Shown: positions 1-8,839 of the stretch, one piece after another
How the letters are laid out: every line of letters starts with the position of its first letter
Position numbering within the stretch: position 1 is the first letter of the stretch
Source: Ardenticatenaceae bacterium
Lineage (GTDB): Bacteria; Chloroflexota; Anaerolineae; Promineifilales; Promineifilaceae
Length of the DNA stretch: 64,000 bases
Direction of reading: 5' to 3'
NCBI GenBank assembly: GCA_020634435.1
Contig: JACKBS010000007.1
Coordinates: 62,001-126,000, forward strand
Translations under genes and position numbers: made by a program
The notes under the pieces: model-generated
Seen by the model: the letters and a program-made list of their open reading frames with translations, nothing else
Databases searched by the model: none
Told to the model about the DNA's origin: nothing

Positions 1-1244
1 GCCTTCTGGATAAAATTGAGGGTAACGGCCGTAATTTCATCCAGCTCATCCTCTAGCAAAATGACGTGGCCCGATTTTTCCCACCAATGCTGCTCTACGC
101 GCTCCGACAAGACACCTTCGAGAATAATGTCGCCAACATCGGCCGAGACGGTTTTATCGTTGCGGCCTTGCATGATCAGCACCGGCTGGCTGATTTGCGG
201 CAGCTGGCGGCGCACTTCCAGCCCCAGCCGAATCAGTTCCATCACCGCCCGCAGCGGATTGACACGGTACCCTTGCCAATATTCATTGCTGCCCACGTTG
301 TCCTTGGGCATTGAATTTACCAGCGGCGCGGCGACATACAATCGCACCATGTCGTGTGTGGGAATAGCCAGCTTGATGGCGGGCGCATAGCACAACACGC
401 CAGCAATTTCTTTGTGCTGCGCCGCCAGGTAAAGCGCCAATGCCCCACCAGTTGATTCGCCCCCAACAAACACCTGATCGCACACTGTCGCCAGATGCTG
501 GTATGCTTTTTCAGCGGCCCAGGCCCAATCGTGCCAGGTCGTTTCGTTGAGGTCTTCGGGATTGGTGCCGTGGCCCGGCAGCAGCGGTGCGGATATGGTG
601 TAGCCTTCGGCGCGCAGCTTTTCGGCCAGCAAGCGGACCTCAGCGGTCGTGGCGGTAAGCCCGTGCAGCAGCAGTATGCCCACGTCATTGCCCGGCCAAA
701 AGAACGTATCGCCCTCCAGGTGGGGATTATGGATGGGGCCATCCTGCCCCAGATAAACTTGCTCTACGTTTAGATTTTCTTCGGGTGTGGGCGGTTCAAA
801 AAATGGCAAAAAGCGGTCAAGCTCGCTGACGGGAATGGGATGTGCGCCGGATGGCAGATCGGCATTGCGAGCCTCCAACCGCTGGCGAAGCACCACAGGC
901 GGAATATTGAGATAGTACAGTTTGTACTCAGCCCCCAGCTCAGTGATGCGCTCGATCCATTTTTGGCGGCGTTCGCGGCTCCACAAGCTCCAATCGAGGA
1001 TAACATCCACCTCTTGCTTAAGGATAGGAACGGCCGTTTGCCAAAACAGCTCCTTCAACGTATCGGCCATCTCGCCGTATTCCGCGTCAAAAATCGTGGC
1101 ATCGGTCAGCTCAATCATCCACTCATCCAGCGAAAAGCGGATTGCCTTATGCGCCTGTTCCAACTCCTTGGCCAGCGTTGTCTTGCCCGATGTCGGTAGT
1201 CCACAAAATAGATGAACGGTTGCGTCTAACTTTTCCTGCGCCAT
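1..1244 (-). CDS. P-loop kinase / alpha-beta hydrolase fusion (3' end off window)
   Basis: One uninterrupted reading frame starts at ATG 1244 and runs off the left edge, so about 414 residues are visible. Residues 10-25 carry a Walker A loop (GLPTSGKTT, 15-23), followed by an AAA_33/zeta-like kinase half to about residue 165. A linker of about 20 residues leads into a second domain with an alpha/beta-hydrolase pattern: ILLLHGLT, a nucleophile elbow GGESTGG with Ser264, an acid in GRNDK and a His in SGHVILLE near the edge. This second half looks like the carboxylesterase/monoacylglycerol-lipase (Est30) type. I checked frame continuity at several points across the junction. The kinase substrate and hydrolase substrate are unknown. 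The fusion is directly visible; enzymatic activity is inferred from motifs. Confidence 0.85.
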   Translation of the reverse strand, partial: MAQEKLDATVHLFCGLPTSGKTTLAKELEQAHKAIRFSLDEWMIELTDATIFDAEYGEMADTLKELFWQTAVPILKQEVDVILDWSLWSRERRQKWIERITELGAEYKLYYLNIPPVVLRQRLEARNADLPSGAHPIPVSELDRFLPFFEPPTPEENLNVEQVYLGQDGPIHNPHLEGDTFFWPGNDVGILLLHGLTATTAEVRLLAEKLRAEGYTISAPLLPGHGTNPEDLNETTWHDWAWAAEKAYQHLATVCDQVFVGGESTGGALALYLAAQHKEIAGVLCYAPAIKLAIPTHDMVRLYVAAPLVNSMPKDNVGSNEYWQGYRVNPLRAVMELIRLGLEVRRQLPQISQPVLIMQGRNDKTVSADVGDIILEGVLSERVEQHWWEKSGHVILLEDELDEITAVTLNFIQK

Positions 1245-1321
1245 TTCTCAATCCTTGTTAAACTCGAAAAGGTTGACTGAAAATTTAAATCAAAAGTTCG
1301 GCAAAGGCAAAGGAAGTAAAC

Positions 1322-1678
1322 ATGGAAAAGGTAAATCTGGCTCAAAAATTGACGCTGTTTAATGACTATTGGCACCCGCGCATTGTGGGTGAACTCAACG
1401 ATTCACAGGTGAAATTGGTGAAAGTACAGGGAGAATTTGTCTGGCACCACCACGAGCATGAAGACGAGCTGTTTATGGTGCTAAACGGCCGTCTCCAAAT
1501 GCAGTTCCGTGACAAAGATGTGTGGTTGGAAGCAGGCGAGTTCATCATCGTACCGCGCGGCGTAGAACACCGCCCGGTTGCTCCCGAAGAAGTCCACCTG
1601 CTCCTGCTGGAACCCAAGTCTACGCTAAATACCGGCAACGTGATGGATGAGAAAACGGCCGTTGCTGAGTGGATTTAG
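1322..1678 (+). CDS. small single-domain cupin protein
   Basis: This 118-residue protein is one cupin beta-barrel. The first cupin motif is clear, with a histidine cluster and acidic ligand (WHHHEHEDELF, about residues 41-51), and the second motif follows as GEFIIVPRGVEHRPVAP (about 72-88). The His/His/Glu/His set predicts a bound divalent metal. Similar small cupins are often annotated as mannose-6-phosphate-isomerase-like or cupin_2 proteins, but nothing here fixes a substrate. The ATG is preceded by AAAGGAAG. It is divergent from the kinase/hydrolase gene, with 77 bp between them. Confidence 0.85.
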   Translation: MEKVNLAQKLTLFNDYWHPRIVGELNDSQVKLVKVQGEFVWHHHEHEDELFMVLNGRLQMQFRDKDVWLEAGEFIIVPRGVEHRPVAPEEVHLLLLEPKSTLNTGNVMDEKTAVAEWI

Positions 1679-1717
1679 AATCAAAGAGAGTTGCTCGCAC
1701 CGGGTCTTTTTGCCGAA

Positions 1718-2623
1718 TCACTCATTGGGCAAAGGTGCCGTCACCGTTTGCGTCTGGAGCCTATTTTTTCCAGCAGGTTTTACAAAATGCCCTCTGTTTG
1801 AAGCTTGCTTTAGCAAAATCAGACCAGCCGCTAGACAAACAATCACGGCAATCATGGAGGCTTCCGCACCAAATTGGCCCCCTGAGAGAATATTTGGGCC
1901 AGTTAGCGTGGATTGCAATAAGCCTTGTGCCTCATTGCCAGAGACAGCAACACCAAATATGCCACCTTGGACAAAATTCCAGGCAAAATGAATCCCTATT
2001 GCCAGCCAAAGGCGGCGGGTGAAGATGTAGGCGGCACCCAAAAGCACCCCCGCCTCCAGGGCAATGGCAATCCCTGCCACAAACGTTGCATTCGGATTAA
2101 ACAGGTGGACCAGCCCAAAAAAGAGCGAGGTGATGCCTAAAGCCAGCCAGGTACCCCATCGCTCTTCAACGATGCGAAAGAAAATGCCCCTGAATAGCAG
2201 TTCTTCTATCATCCCGGCCGAAACGGCCGTTGTCAACACAGGCACAATAACGGCTAACTTATTCACACCAACGACATCGTAGTAACCAAGCAACCACAAA
2301 ATGCCAATCGTCGTTCCAAAGAGCAAGGTACCAACAGCCATGCCGATGGCTGTTTCCCGGACCGCTCCCGCAGCCGACAACTCCGTCACAGCACGCTTTT
2401 CCATGATTCGCACAAAGGCAACGTACGCCAGGAAGGCAACCAGGACGACCAGACCCGTAGTAAGCAGGGCCAGCAGTGGGCTATCGGTAGCAGGCAAAAA
2501 ACCAACAATCATCTGGGCAATACCCACAGACGCAATCAAGCTGATAGCACCGATCAAGATTTTAACGATGGGAAACCGCAAAAATTTCCGCCAGGTTCCG
2601 CTATTCTCAATTTGCTCATTCAC
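1718..2623 (-). CDS. CPBP-family intramembrane glutamic endopeptidase
   Basis: A 301-residue multipass membrane protein. The CPBP (Abi/Rce1-like) motifs are in order: MIEELLFRG with the EE pair and Arg, then FFGLVHL with a His, then GIHFAWNF with the third conserved His/Asn. About seven hydrophobic segments surround them. Family members cleave membrane-bound or prenylated peptides and some confer bacteriocin self-protection; the substrate here is unknown. GGAGG lies 14 nt upstream of the ATG. Its 3' end faces the cupin gene. The final 30 or so residues are a polar cytoplasmic tail. Confidence 0.9.
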   Translation of the reverse strand: MNEQIENSGTWRKFLRFPIVKILIGAISLIASVGIAQMIVGFLPATDSPLLALLTTGLVVLVAFLAYVAFVRIMEKRAVTELSAAGAVRETAIGMAVGTLLFGTTIGILWLLGYYDVVGVNKLAVIVPVLTTAVSAGMIEELLFRGIFFRIVEERWGTWLALGITSLFFGLVHLFNPNATFVAGIAIALEAGVLLGAAYIFTRRLWLAIGIHFAWNFVQGGIFGVAVSGNEAQGLLQSTLTGPNILSGGQFGAEASMIAVIVCLAAGLILLKQASNRGHFVKPAGKNRLQTQTVTAPLPNE

Positions 2624-2940
2624 AATATGTTTCCTCCACAGCAGGTGTTATGTGATGAGCATACAAGCCATCTTGTATTCACGCCTAACAATTGGCTAAC
2701 CATAACCCATCCATTTTCACTAACTGACGTATTTCTCCTCACAGCTGGCAAACAGTAGCCAATTCACTGCACCAACCGATTTCTTTCGTCGCGGAACCTG
2801 ACAAAAGGTGTCAGGAATTGCCAGTATGTTGGAAATGTTTAAGGTTGAGCGGTAGCGGCCGTTTCCGGGGCATGCTACAATTGCGTCAACCATCGTAGAA
2901 CAGATGTCCTAAGCGATTCACAAATAAGGAACCACAAAAC
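2624..2940. other. 317-bp divergent intergenic region
   Basis: This spacer separates the CPBP protease from a DinB-fold gene transcribed away from it, so both promoters should lie here. A 7-bp inverted repeat with a short loop (CCTGACA/TGTCAGG) sits at about 2797-2816. A TACAAT hexamer at 2876-2881 could be a -10 element for the DinB gene, but no good -35 stands 16-18 bp upstream. A near-match to the abundant palindrome (GCGGCCGT) is at about 2855. No open reading frame worth calling was seen. Confidence 0.4.
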
Positions 2941-3471
2941 ATGGAAATCCAGCCTGAGCCAACACTGGTCGAATTTGTCCTTTACAATCAATGGGCGAAC
3001 CAAAAACTGCTTTCCATCTGCATGGACCTCAAAGACGAGATGCTGACGGCCAACATTGCGGGCACGGCGGGTTCAATTCTGGACACATTTAGCCATTTAT
3101 TGCGTGCGGAGGCTGGTTTTCTAAAGCGGATCCACGGCACAGGCCCACAGCCAGATTTTGAATGGGAAGATGGCCCCAGCCTGGCACAAATGGCCACTTT
3201 TGCGGCTGAAGTGAGTGAGGCATTTATGCACACGATACAACACGTTCCCCCAACCCAGAACGTGCATGAAGAGGCTCCCGGCTGGACTTTTGACTACCAG
3301 GCACGACTCATTTTCATGTCCCTGGTCTACCACGGGGTTGCCCACCGCACCGATATTACGACATTCCTCAACAACCAGGGCGTGGCGTTACCCGAACTGG
3401 ATGTGTGGGGCTATCAGGAAGTGTATCCAGACCGATTTCAAGCAAAACTGGCAAAAGTAACTGACCATTAA
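2941..3471 (+). CDS. DinB-fold protein (first of four in the window)
   Basis: A 176-residue protein of the DinB/YfiT four-helix-bundle superfamily, whose members bind a metal through three histidines and often act as thiol-dependent S-transferases. Visible histidines in the expected helices are FSHLLRAE (about residue 47-54), and YHGVAHRTDI (about 130-139). The N-terminal FVLYNQWANQKL segment is typical of the family. It lies 38 bp upstream of uvrA in the same direction. There is no direct evidence that it belongs to DNA repair; the name DinB here denotes the fold, not DNA polymerase IV. Confidence 0.85.
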   Translation: MEIQPEPTLVEFVLYNQWANQKLLSICMDLKDEMLTANIAGTAGSILDTFSHLLRAEAGFLKRIHGTGPQPDFEWEDGPSLAQMATFAAEVSEAFMHTIQHVPPTQNVHEEAPGWTFDYQARLIFMSLVYHGVAHRTDITTFLNNQGVALPELDVWGYQEVYPDRFQAKLAKVTDH

Positions 3472-3509
3472 CGGATGCGCCACGAAAAATTGTAAAGGAT
3501 TTTCATTTT

Positions 3510-6479
3510 ATGGAACCCCAAAATATCGTTGTGCGCGGTGCACAACAACACAACTTGAAACATATCGACGTGACGATTCCCCGCAACAAGCTTGTGGTGC
3601 TCACCGGCGTTAGCGGCAGCGGCAAATCATCCCTGGCCTTCGACACCATCTACGCCGAAGGGCAGCGACGCTACGTCGAGAGTCTATCATCCTACGCCCG
3701 GCAGTTTTTGGGGCAGATGGAAAAGCCCAAAATTGACGCCATCACCGGCCTGAGTCCAGCCATTGCCATTGAGCAGAAGGCGGTCAGCAAAAATCCGCGC
3801 TCCACGGTGGGCACGGTCACCGAGGTGATGGATTATTTGCGGGTGCTGTTTGCCCGGGTTGGCACACCCCACTGCCCGGATTGCGGAACGGCCGTTACCC
3901 CCCAAACGGCCGAACAAATTGCCCAACAGCTCGCCGCCCTGCCCGTAGGTACCCGCTTCCAGCTGCTGGCCCCGCTGGCCCGCAACCGCAAAGGCACCCA
4001 TGCGGACGCCCTCAAGCAGGCCCGGCAGGATGGCTTTATCCGTGCCCGCGTCAACGGCGAACTGATCGACCTGTCTGGTAAGCTGCCCAGCCTGAGCAAA
4101 AAACACAAGCACAACATCGAACTCATCATCGACCGGCTGGCTGTGCCCGAAGAGCTTGACGAAGCGTTTATGACCCGGCTGGTGGATTCCGTAGAGACCA
4201 CCCTGCGCGTGGGCGAAGGGCTGCTGTTGGCCGATTTGGGTGAAGAAATATTGACGCTAAGCGAGCACAACGCCTGCACCAAATGTGGCTTTAGCTTTCC
4301 CGAGCTGTCGCCGCAGCTGTTTAGCTTCAACTCGCCGCTGGGCATGTGCCCCGATTGCAACGGCATCGGCACGCAAATGCAGGTGGACCCGGACCTCATC
4401 ATCGAGGACGAAACGCTGTCTATCATGGATGGGGCGCTGCGCTGGTACGGCAACGTGCGCAAAAAGAAAAACAAATGGACCACCTCCCAGCTCAAAGCGA
4501 TCGCCGAACATTTTGGCGTGAGCCTGGACACGCCCTGGCAAGAGCTGCCAGAATCGTTCCGCCACAAGCTTTTTTATGGTTCTGGGGATGAGCAAATTCA
4601 TTTCAAATATTCCAGCGAAAGCGAGGATGCTTCCTGGTCGGGTGAATCAAAACGGCCGATTCAAGGCATCGTCTACCACATCAACCGGCTGTTCCACCAG
4701 ACCGGCTCTGAATATACACGCCGCTGGTACGCCAGCTTCATGAACCAGCTCCCCTGCCACACCTGCGGCGGCACCCGGATGCGCCCCGAAGCCCGCGCCG
4801 TGACCGTCGGCGGCAAGTCGCTGGACGAAGTGGGCCAGCTGGCGATTGATGAGGCGTTTGCCTGGGTGATTGGCTTGAGCAAAAAAGCGGAGATTGGAGA
4901 TCGGAGATTGGAGATTAAAAGCAATGGTCAATCTCCAATCTCGCAACCAAAGGTTGCCAATCTCCAATCTCCTTATTCTTTGAATGAGGAACAATTCGAA
5001 ATTGCCGAAGAAGTGCTTAAAGAAATCCGCGACCGGCTGCAATTTATGCTGAACGTGGGGCTGCATTACCTGACGCTGGACCGCTCTGCGCCGAGCTTGT
5101 CTGGCGGCGAGGGGCAGCGCATTCGGCTGGCCAGCCAGATTGGCTGCGGGCTGGTCGGCGTGCTGTACATCCTCGATGAGCCGTCGATTGGGCTGCACGC
5201 CCGCGACAATCGCGCCCTGCTAGACACGCTGCACCAGCTGCGCGACATGGGCAACACCGTCCTCGTTGTGGAGCACGACGAAGAAACGATGGTGGAATCG
5301 GACTGGCTGATCGATTTGGGGCCGGGCGCAGGTGTAAAGGGCGGCGAGATTATCGCCGCCGGGACGCCAGCGCAGGTGCAAGCCAATCCAGACTCATTGA
5401 CTGGCAAATATTTATCGGGGGTACTGCGGATTGAGGCACCCAACGGCCGTTCCCGCCGCACTCCCGACATTGGCCAACTCGAACTCATCGGGGCCAGCCT
5501 GCACAATTTGCGCCACGTCACCGCCACCTTCCCCTTGGGCACGATGATCGTGGTCACGGGCGTGAGCGGCAGCGGCAAAAGCAGCCTCATCTCCGAAACG
5601 CTGCATCCGGCGCTGTCCCGGGCGCTGCACCAGGCGCAAAGCACCCCTGGACCGCACAAAGCGCTGCACGGCCTGGAGCATCTGGACAAGGTGATCAACA
5701 TCACGCAGGACCCCATCGGACGGACGCCGCGCTCTAATCCAGCCACCTATGTGAAGCTATTTGATGAAATTCGCAGCGTGTTTGCCCAAACCAACGAGGC
5801 GAAGGCGCGGGGCTACAAGGCGGGGCGGTTCAGCTTTAACGTGAAAGGCGGGCGGTGTGAGGCATGTGCCGGATACGGCCGTCGCAAAGTGGAGATGCAC
5901 TTTTTGTCCGACGTCTGGGTGTTGTGCCGCGAATGCAACGGGCAGCGATTCAACCGCGAAACGCTGGCGGTGAAGTACAAGGGCAAAAATATTGCCGACG
6001 TGCTAGACATGGACGTGCAGGACGCGCTGGACTTTTTCGCGAATCACCCCAAAATCAGCCGCATCTTGCAAACACTGCACGACGTAGGGCTGGATTACGT
6101 GAAGCTGGGCCAAAGCGCCCTCACCCTCAGCGGCGGCGAGGCGCAGCGCATCAAGCTGTCTAAAGAGCTGAGCCGCGTGGCCACCGGGCGCACCGTCTAT
6201 ATTTTGGACGAGCCAACCACCGGCCTGCATTTTGCCGACGTGCAAAAGCTGCTGGACGTGCTGCACCGGCTGGTGGATGCGGGCAACACGGTGATCGTGA
6301 TTGAACACAACATGGACGTGATAAAAACGGCCGATTGGCTCATCGATCTTGGTCCTGAAGGCGGCGAAGGCGGCGGGCAAATCATCGCCCAGGGCACGCC
6401 GGAACAGATCGCCCAAGTTGAGCAAAGCTATACGGGCCAGTTCCTGCGCGAGATTTTAGGAGACAAAGTTCTGGCATGA
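3510..6479 (+). CDS. uvrA: excinuclease ABC subunit A
   Basis: UvrA is the damage-sensing ATPase of nucleotide excision repair; it loads UvrB at bulky lesions. Both ABC modules are complete: Walker A at residues 33-41 (GVSGSGKSS) and again near 685-693, and signatures LSGGEGQRI and LSGGEAQRI. Zinc-finger cysteines are present (CPDCG, CTKCG...CPDCNG, CEACAGYG...CRECNG). At 989 residues it is longer than the usual 940-950. Part of the excess is a 28-residue stretch at about 460-487, encoded by an 84-bp palindromic repeat at 4889-4972, in a loop before EEQFEIAEEVLKEI. The frame is kept and both ATPase modules look intact, so the protein is probably functional. Its stop overlaps the next start by 4 bp. 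Confidence 0.97.
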   Translation: MEPQNIVVRGAQQHNLKHIDVTIPRNKLVVLTGVSGSGKSSLAFDTIYAEGQRRYVESLSSYARQFLGQMEKPKIDAITGLSPAIAIEQKAVSKNPRSTVGTVTEVMDYLRVLFARVGTPHCPDCGTAVTPQTAEQIAQQLAALPVGTRFQLLAPLARNRKGTHADALKQARQDGFIRARVNGELIDLSGKLPSLSKKHKHNIELIIDRLAVPEELDEAFMTRLVDSVETTLRVGEGLLLADLGEEILTLSEHNACTKCGFSFPELSPQLFSFNSPLGMCPDCNGIGTQMQVDPDLIIEDETLSIMDGALRWYGNVRKKKNKWTTSQLKAIAEHFGVSLDTPWQELPESFRHKLFYGSGDEQIHFKYSSESEDASWSGESKRPIQGIVYHINRLFHQTGSEYTRRWYASFMNQLPCHTCGGTRMRPEARAVTVGGKSLDEVGQLAIDEAFAWVIGLSKKAEIGDRRLEIKSNGQSPISQPKVANLQSPYSLNEEQFEIAEEVLKEIRDRLQFMLNVGLHYLTLDRSAPSLSGGEGQRIRLASQIGCGLVGVLYILDEPSIGLHARDNRALLDTLHQLRDMGNTVLVVEHDEETMVESDWLIDLGPGAGVKGGEIIAAGTPAQVQANPDSLTGKYLSGVLRIEAPNGRSRRTPDIGQLELIGASLHNLRHVTATFPLGTMIVVTGVSGSGKSSLISETLHPALSRALHQAQSTPGPHKALHGLEHLDKVINITQDPIGRTPRSNPATYVKLFDEIRSVFAQTNEAKARGYKAGRFSFNVKGGRCEACAGYGRRKVEMHFLSDVWVLCRECNGQRFNRETLAVKYKGKNIADVLDMDVQDALDFFANHPKISRILQTLHDVGLDYVKLGQSALTLSGGEAQRIKLSKELSRVATGRTVYILDEPTTGLHFADVQKLLDVLHRLVDAGNTVIVIEHNMDVIKTADWLIDLGPEGGEGGGQIIAQGTPEQIAQVEQSYTGQFLREILGDKVLA
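4889..4972. repeat. 84-bp palindromic repeat R1 inside uvrA
   Basis: The sequence alternates GGAGATTGGAGAT on the left arm with AATCTCCAATCTC on the right arm. The outer arms pair with each other and an inner copy AATCTCCAATCTC sits in the middle. It is exactly 28 codons, so it does not shift the uvrA frame. Related copies lie between genes at 57153-57191 and 59888-59944. Confidence 0.85.
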
Positions 6480-6709
6480 GCAATGTTGACAAGCGAAACA
6501 TCCTAGACGATGAGGTTTTCACGTACCAGGAAAGCAAAGACCAGAAGGTTTTCATTTTCTGGCACGGCAAGCAGGTTAAAATTCTAAAAGGCAAACCAGC
6601 GCAGAAGTTTTTGGCCCAAATTGCGGGGCTGGAACACAAAGAAGCGCAGCTGGTCATGGCCAAAGTCACAGGCAATTTCAAACGCGGCAACGAGCGGCAA
6701 AACAAATGA
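6476..6709 (+). CDS. small hypothetical protein translationally coupled to uvrA
   Basis: A 77-residue, lysine-rich soluble protein that I do not recognise. Its ATG overlaps the uvrA stop codon (ATGA, 6476-6479) and its own stop overlaps the next gene in the same way, so it is almost certainly translated from the uvrA message. The sequence has an N-terminal acidic/beta part (VFIFWHGKQVKILKG) and a predicted C-terminal helix ending in basic residues (NFKRGNERQNK), which could bind nucleic acid. No signal peptide, membrane segment or cysteine is present. Confidence 0.8.
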   Translation: MSNVDKRNILDDEVFTYQESKDQKVFIFWHGKQVKILKGKPAQKFLAQIAGLEHKEAQLVMAKVTGNFKRGNERQNK

Positions 6710-7218
6710 AATCAGACACGATAAACGACATCTTATGGTATCAATTTGGGGCGGCGATTGACATGCTGGATAATGCCATCGAAGCATGCCCGGACGAGTT
6801 GTGGCAGGCACGCTTGTTTGCTGACTCAATTCCTGAATTTGCGGAGTTTTGGTGCATTGCCTATCACTGCCTTTTTTGGCTAGACTTTTACCTCTCGGAA
6901 GCGGCCGAAAATTTTGCCCCACCCGCTCCGTTTACCCTCTCGGAGTTTGAGTCGGGGCGGCTGCCGGAGCGGGTTTATAGCAAGGAAGAGCTGCGGGATT
7001 ATTTGAAGTACGGCCGTTCCAAATGCCGCACCACCATCCAAGCAACGACAGATTTCACGGCTCCCCAGCAAGTTCGCCCCAACTGGCGCGTCGAGAGCGT
7101 GGGCGAACTGCACCTCTACAACCTCCGCCACGTGCAGGAACATGCCGCTCAGTTGAGCCTGTTTCTGGGGCAAAACGTGGGCACCGCTTCCCGCTGGGTG
7201 GGCAAAGCGCAGGATTAG
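6706..7218 (+). CDS. DinB-fold protein (second of four)
   Basis: A 170-residue protein of the DinB superfamily. Candidate metal histidines are in FWCIAYHCLFWLDFYL (about 47-62), and NLRHVQEHAAQLSLFLGQ near residues 142-159; the last is the characteristic HxxxH helix of the family. The start codon overlaps the stop of the preceding small gene by 4 bp, and the next gene begins 9 bp after its stop, so it sits in one message with uvrA. Function of such proteins is usually metal-dependent transfer to thiols, unproven here. Confidence 0.85.
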   Translation: MKSDTINDILWYQFGAAIDMLDNAIEACPDELWQARLFADSIPEFAEFWCIAYHCLFWLDFYLSEAAENFAPPAPFTLSEFESGRLPERVYSKEELRDYLKYGRSKCRTTIQATTDFTAPQQVRPNWRVESVGELHLYNLRHVQEHAAQLSLFLGQNVGTASRWVGKAQD

Positions 7219-7227
7219 CCGTAAAAA

Positions 7228-7920
7228 ATGCCAGATAAATTTGTAATCAGTTCAGCTTTGCTCGAAGCGGCCAAAGCCACATTGGCTAATCGCCCGCAGG
7301 TGTACTGGCTGGTTGGCGGGGCTGGCTCTGGTAAATCAACCATCTGCCAGGCGCTGGGCAACCAGTTCAACTTACCCATTTACGACATGGATGCCCACAT
7401 TTACGGCGACTATCACGGCCGTTTCTCGCCCACGCGCCATCCCATCAACAGCCAATGGGCCGCCGCTCTCAACGGGCTGGCCTGGCTGTTGGAGATGAGT
7501 TGGGCCGAATTTGATGCGTTTAACCAAGCGGCAGTTCCCGAATACCTCGACCTGCTGGCGGAAGATTTAGAAAAGCTGCCACCTGACGATGGTTTGTTGA
7601 TTGATGGCGGGATTGTGAATACGGCCGTTGCCGCCCGAGCCTTCCCCGCCAGCCAGATGGTTTGCCTCTCACGCCCCGGCCTCAGCAGCAGGGACGTGTG
7701 GCAAGAAACGCCCGCCCGCCTGGAAATGAAAGCGATGTTTGATTATTTGCCTGAGCCAGAAGCGATGTGGCAAAAATTCCTGGAATTTGACGCAAAAATC
7801 AGCCAAACCATTTTGCAAGAAAGCCAAACGGCCAATATCCCGATTTGCGTCCGTTCGGAAACGGACAGCGTGGCTTTGCTGGCCGAGCGGGTCGCTCAGG
7901 CTTTGCGGTTAATCCCATGA
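7228..7920 (+). CDS. P-loop NTPase, shikimate-kinase-like
   Basis: A 230-residue protein with a clean Walker A loop at residues 30-38 (GGAGSGKST) followed by YDMDAHIYGDY, which resembles the DxD region of small-molecule kinases of the shikimate/adenylate kinase fold. A hydrophobic strand ending in Asp (GLLIDGGIVN, about 118-127) could be Walker B. The C-terminal half ends in PICVRSETDSVALLAERV, as in AAA_33-type kinases that close over a substrate. The substrate is not predictable. The MmcQ/YjbR gene starts within its last codons. Confidence 0.75.
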   Translation: MPDKFVISSALLEAAKATLANRPQVYWLVGGAGSGKSTICQALGNQFNLPIYDMDAHIYGDYHGRFSPTRHPINSQWAAALNGLAWLLEMSWAEFDAFNQAAVPEYLDLLAEDLEKLPPDDGLLIDGGIVNTAVAARAFPASQMVCLSRPGLSSRDVWQETPARLEMKAMFDYLPEPEAMWQKFLEFDAKISQTILQESQTANIPICVRSETDSVALLAERVAQALRLIP

Positions 7921-8279
7921 TGCCAGAACAACAGATTGAGCGTGTTCGTCACATTTGTTTAACCTTTCCCGAAACCGTGGAACGGCCGTCGCACGGCGAG
8001 CCAACCTTTTTTGTACGCGGCAAAAAAGTGTTTGCTATGTTTGCCAATGATCATCACGGAGACGGCCGTATTGCCGTCTGGCTGCCTGCTTCACCTGGCC
8101 TTCAAGAAGTGCTGGTTGAAACGCAACCTGAAACGTTTTTCAAACCGCCCTATGTCGGCGTGCGCGGCTGGATTGGCATTGAACTCAATCAAATCAGCGA
8201 TGAGGATTTGCAGTTTTACATCCGCAGCGGCTGGTTTTTGATTGCCCCCAAGAAATTGCAGTCCCAATTTACCGAATGA
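7917..8279 (+). CDS. MmcQ/YjbR-family protein
   Basis: About 120 residues of the MmcQ/YjbR family (CyaY-like fold, sometimes DNA-binding). The diagnostic opening pattern is present: ICLTFPETVERPSHGEPTFFVRGKKVFAMF, followed by YVGVRGWIGIELN and a C-terminal DLQFYIRSGWFLIAPKKL. I chose ATG 7917, whose ATGA overlaps the stop of the upstream kinase; ATG 7920 is equally possible. An in-frame start further upstream would lie inside the kinase gene and is unlikely. Family members are common in gene clusters with DinB-fold proteins, as here. Confidence 0.85.
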   Translation: MMPEQQIERVRHICLTFPETVERPSHGEPTFFVRGKKVFAMFANDHHGDGRIAVWLPASPGLQEVLVETQPETFFKPPYVGVRGWIGIELNQISDEDLQFYIRSGWFLIAPKKLQSQFTE

Positions 8280-8292
8280 ACGAAAATCGCAA

Positions 8293-8311
8293 GTCGGATT
8301 GCCAATCCGAC
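8293..8311. repeat. 19-bp intergenic hairpin
   Basis: GTCGGATTG and CAATCCGAC form a 9-bp perfect stem around a single base. It lies between the MmcQ/YjbR and DUF3224 genes, with no T-run after it, so it is more likely a dispersed repeat or mRNA hairpin than a terminator. Confidence 0.6.
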
Positions 8312-8330
8312 CCACATTGAAGGAGAAAAA

Positions 8331-8723
8331 ATGAAAGCAACCGGCACATTTGAAGTCAAAATATTACCCCTGGAATCCTATGCTGTTGGCAGCGACGGCA
8401 TTAACCTGGGTCGCCTCTCGATTGACAAAACTTTTCAGGGGGACCTGACTGCCCAAAGCCAGGGCGAGATGCTAACTGCCTTAACCCCGACCGAAGGTTC
8501 GGCAGGTTATGTGGCCATCGAACAAGTCAGCGGAAACTTGCACGGCAAAACAGGCTCGTTTGTCTTGCAGCATTTTGGCATTTCAGAACCAGAGGGGCAG
8601 CGCCTGATTTTGGAAGTGGTACCCGATTCCGGCACGGGCAAGCTCACTGGCCTTAGCGGCAAAATGGCCATTCTCAATGAGGATGGCCAACATTTTTACG
8701 AATTTGAGTATTCACTCGCGTAG
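8331..8723 (+). CDS. DUF3224-family protein
   Basis: A 130-residue protein matching the DUF3224 (allene-oxide-cyclase-barrel-like) pattern: KATGTFEVK opening, GRLSIDKTFQGDL, then GSAGYVAIEQVSGNLHGKTGSFVLQH and a GTGKLTGLSGKM ending. AAGGAGAAAAA precedes the ATG. Members are small beta-barrels without a settled biochemical role. It sits in the row of same-strand small genes. Confidence 0.85.
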   Translation: MKATGTFEVKILPLESYAVGSDGINLGRLSIDKTFQGDLTAQSQGEMLTALTPTEGSAGYVAIEQVSGNLHGKTGSFVLQHFGISEPEGQRLILEVVPDSGTGKLTGLSGKMAILNEDGQHFYEFEYSLA

Positions 8724-8839
8724 ATTTTCCGCGCTAGCGCCACAATCTGGGCATCATGCCGTATTCGCTTTATGCGGCAATTTGGCATACCATGCGTGCG
8801 GATTAATTTGTAAACAGTAAACACCAAAAGAGGGCACCC

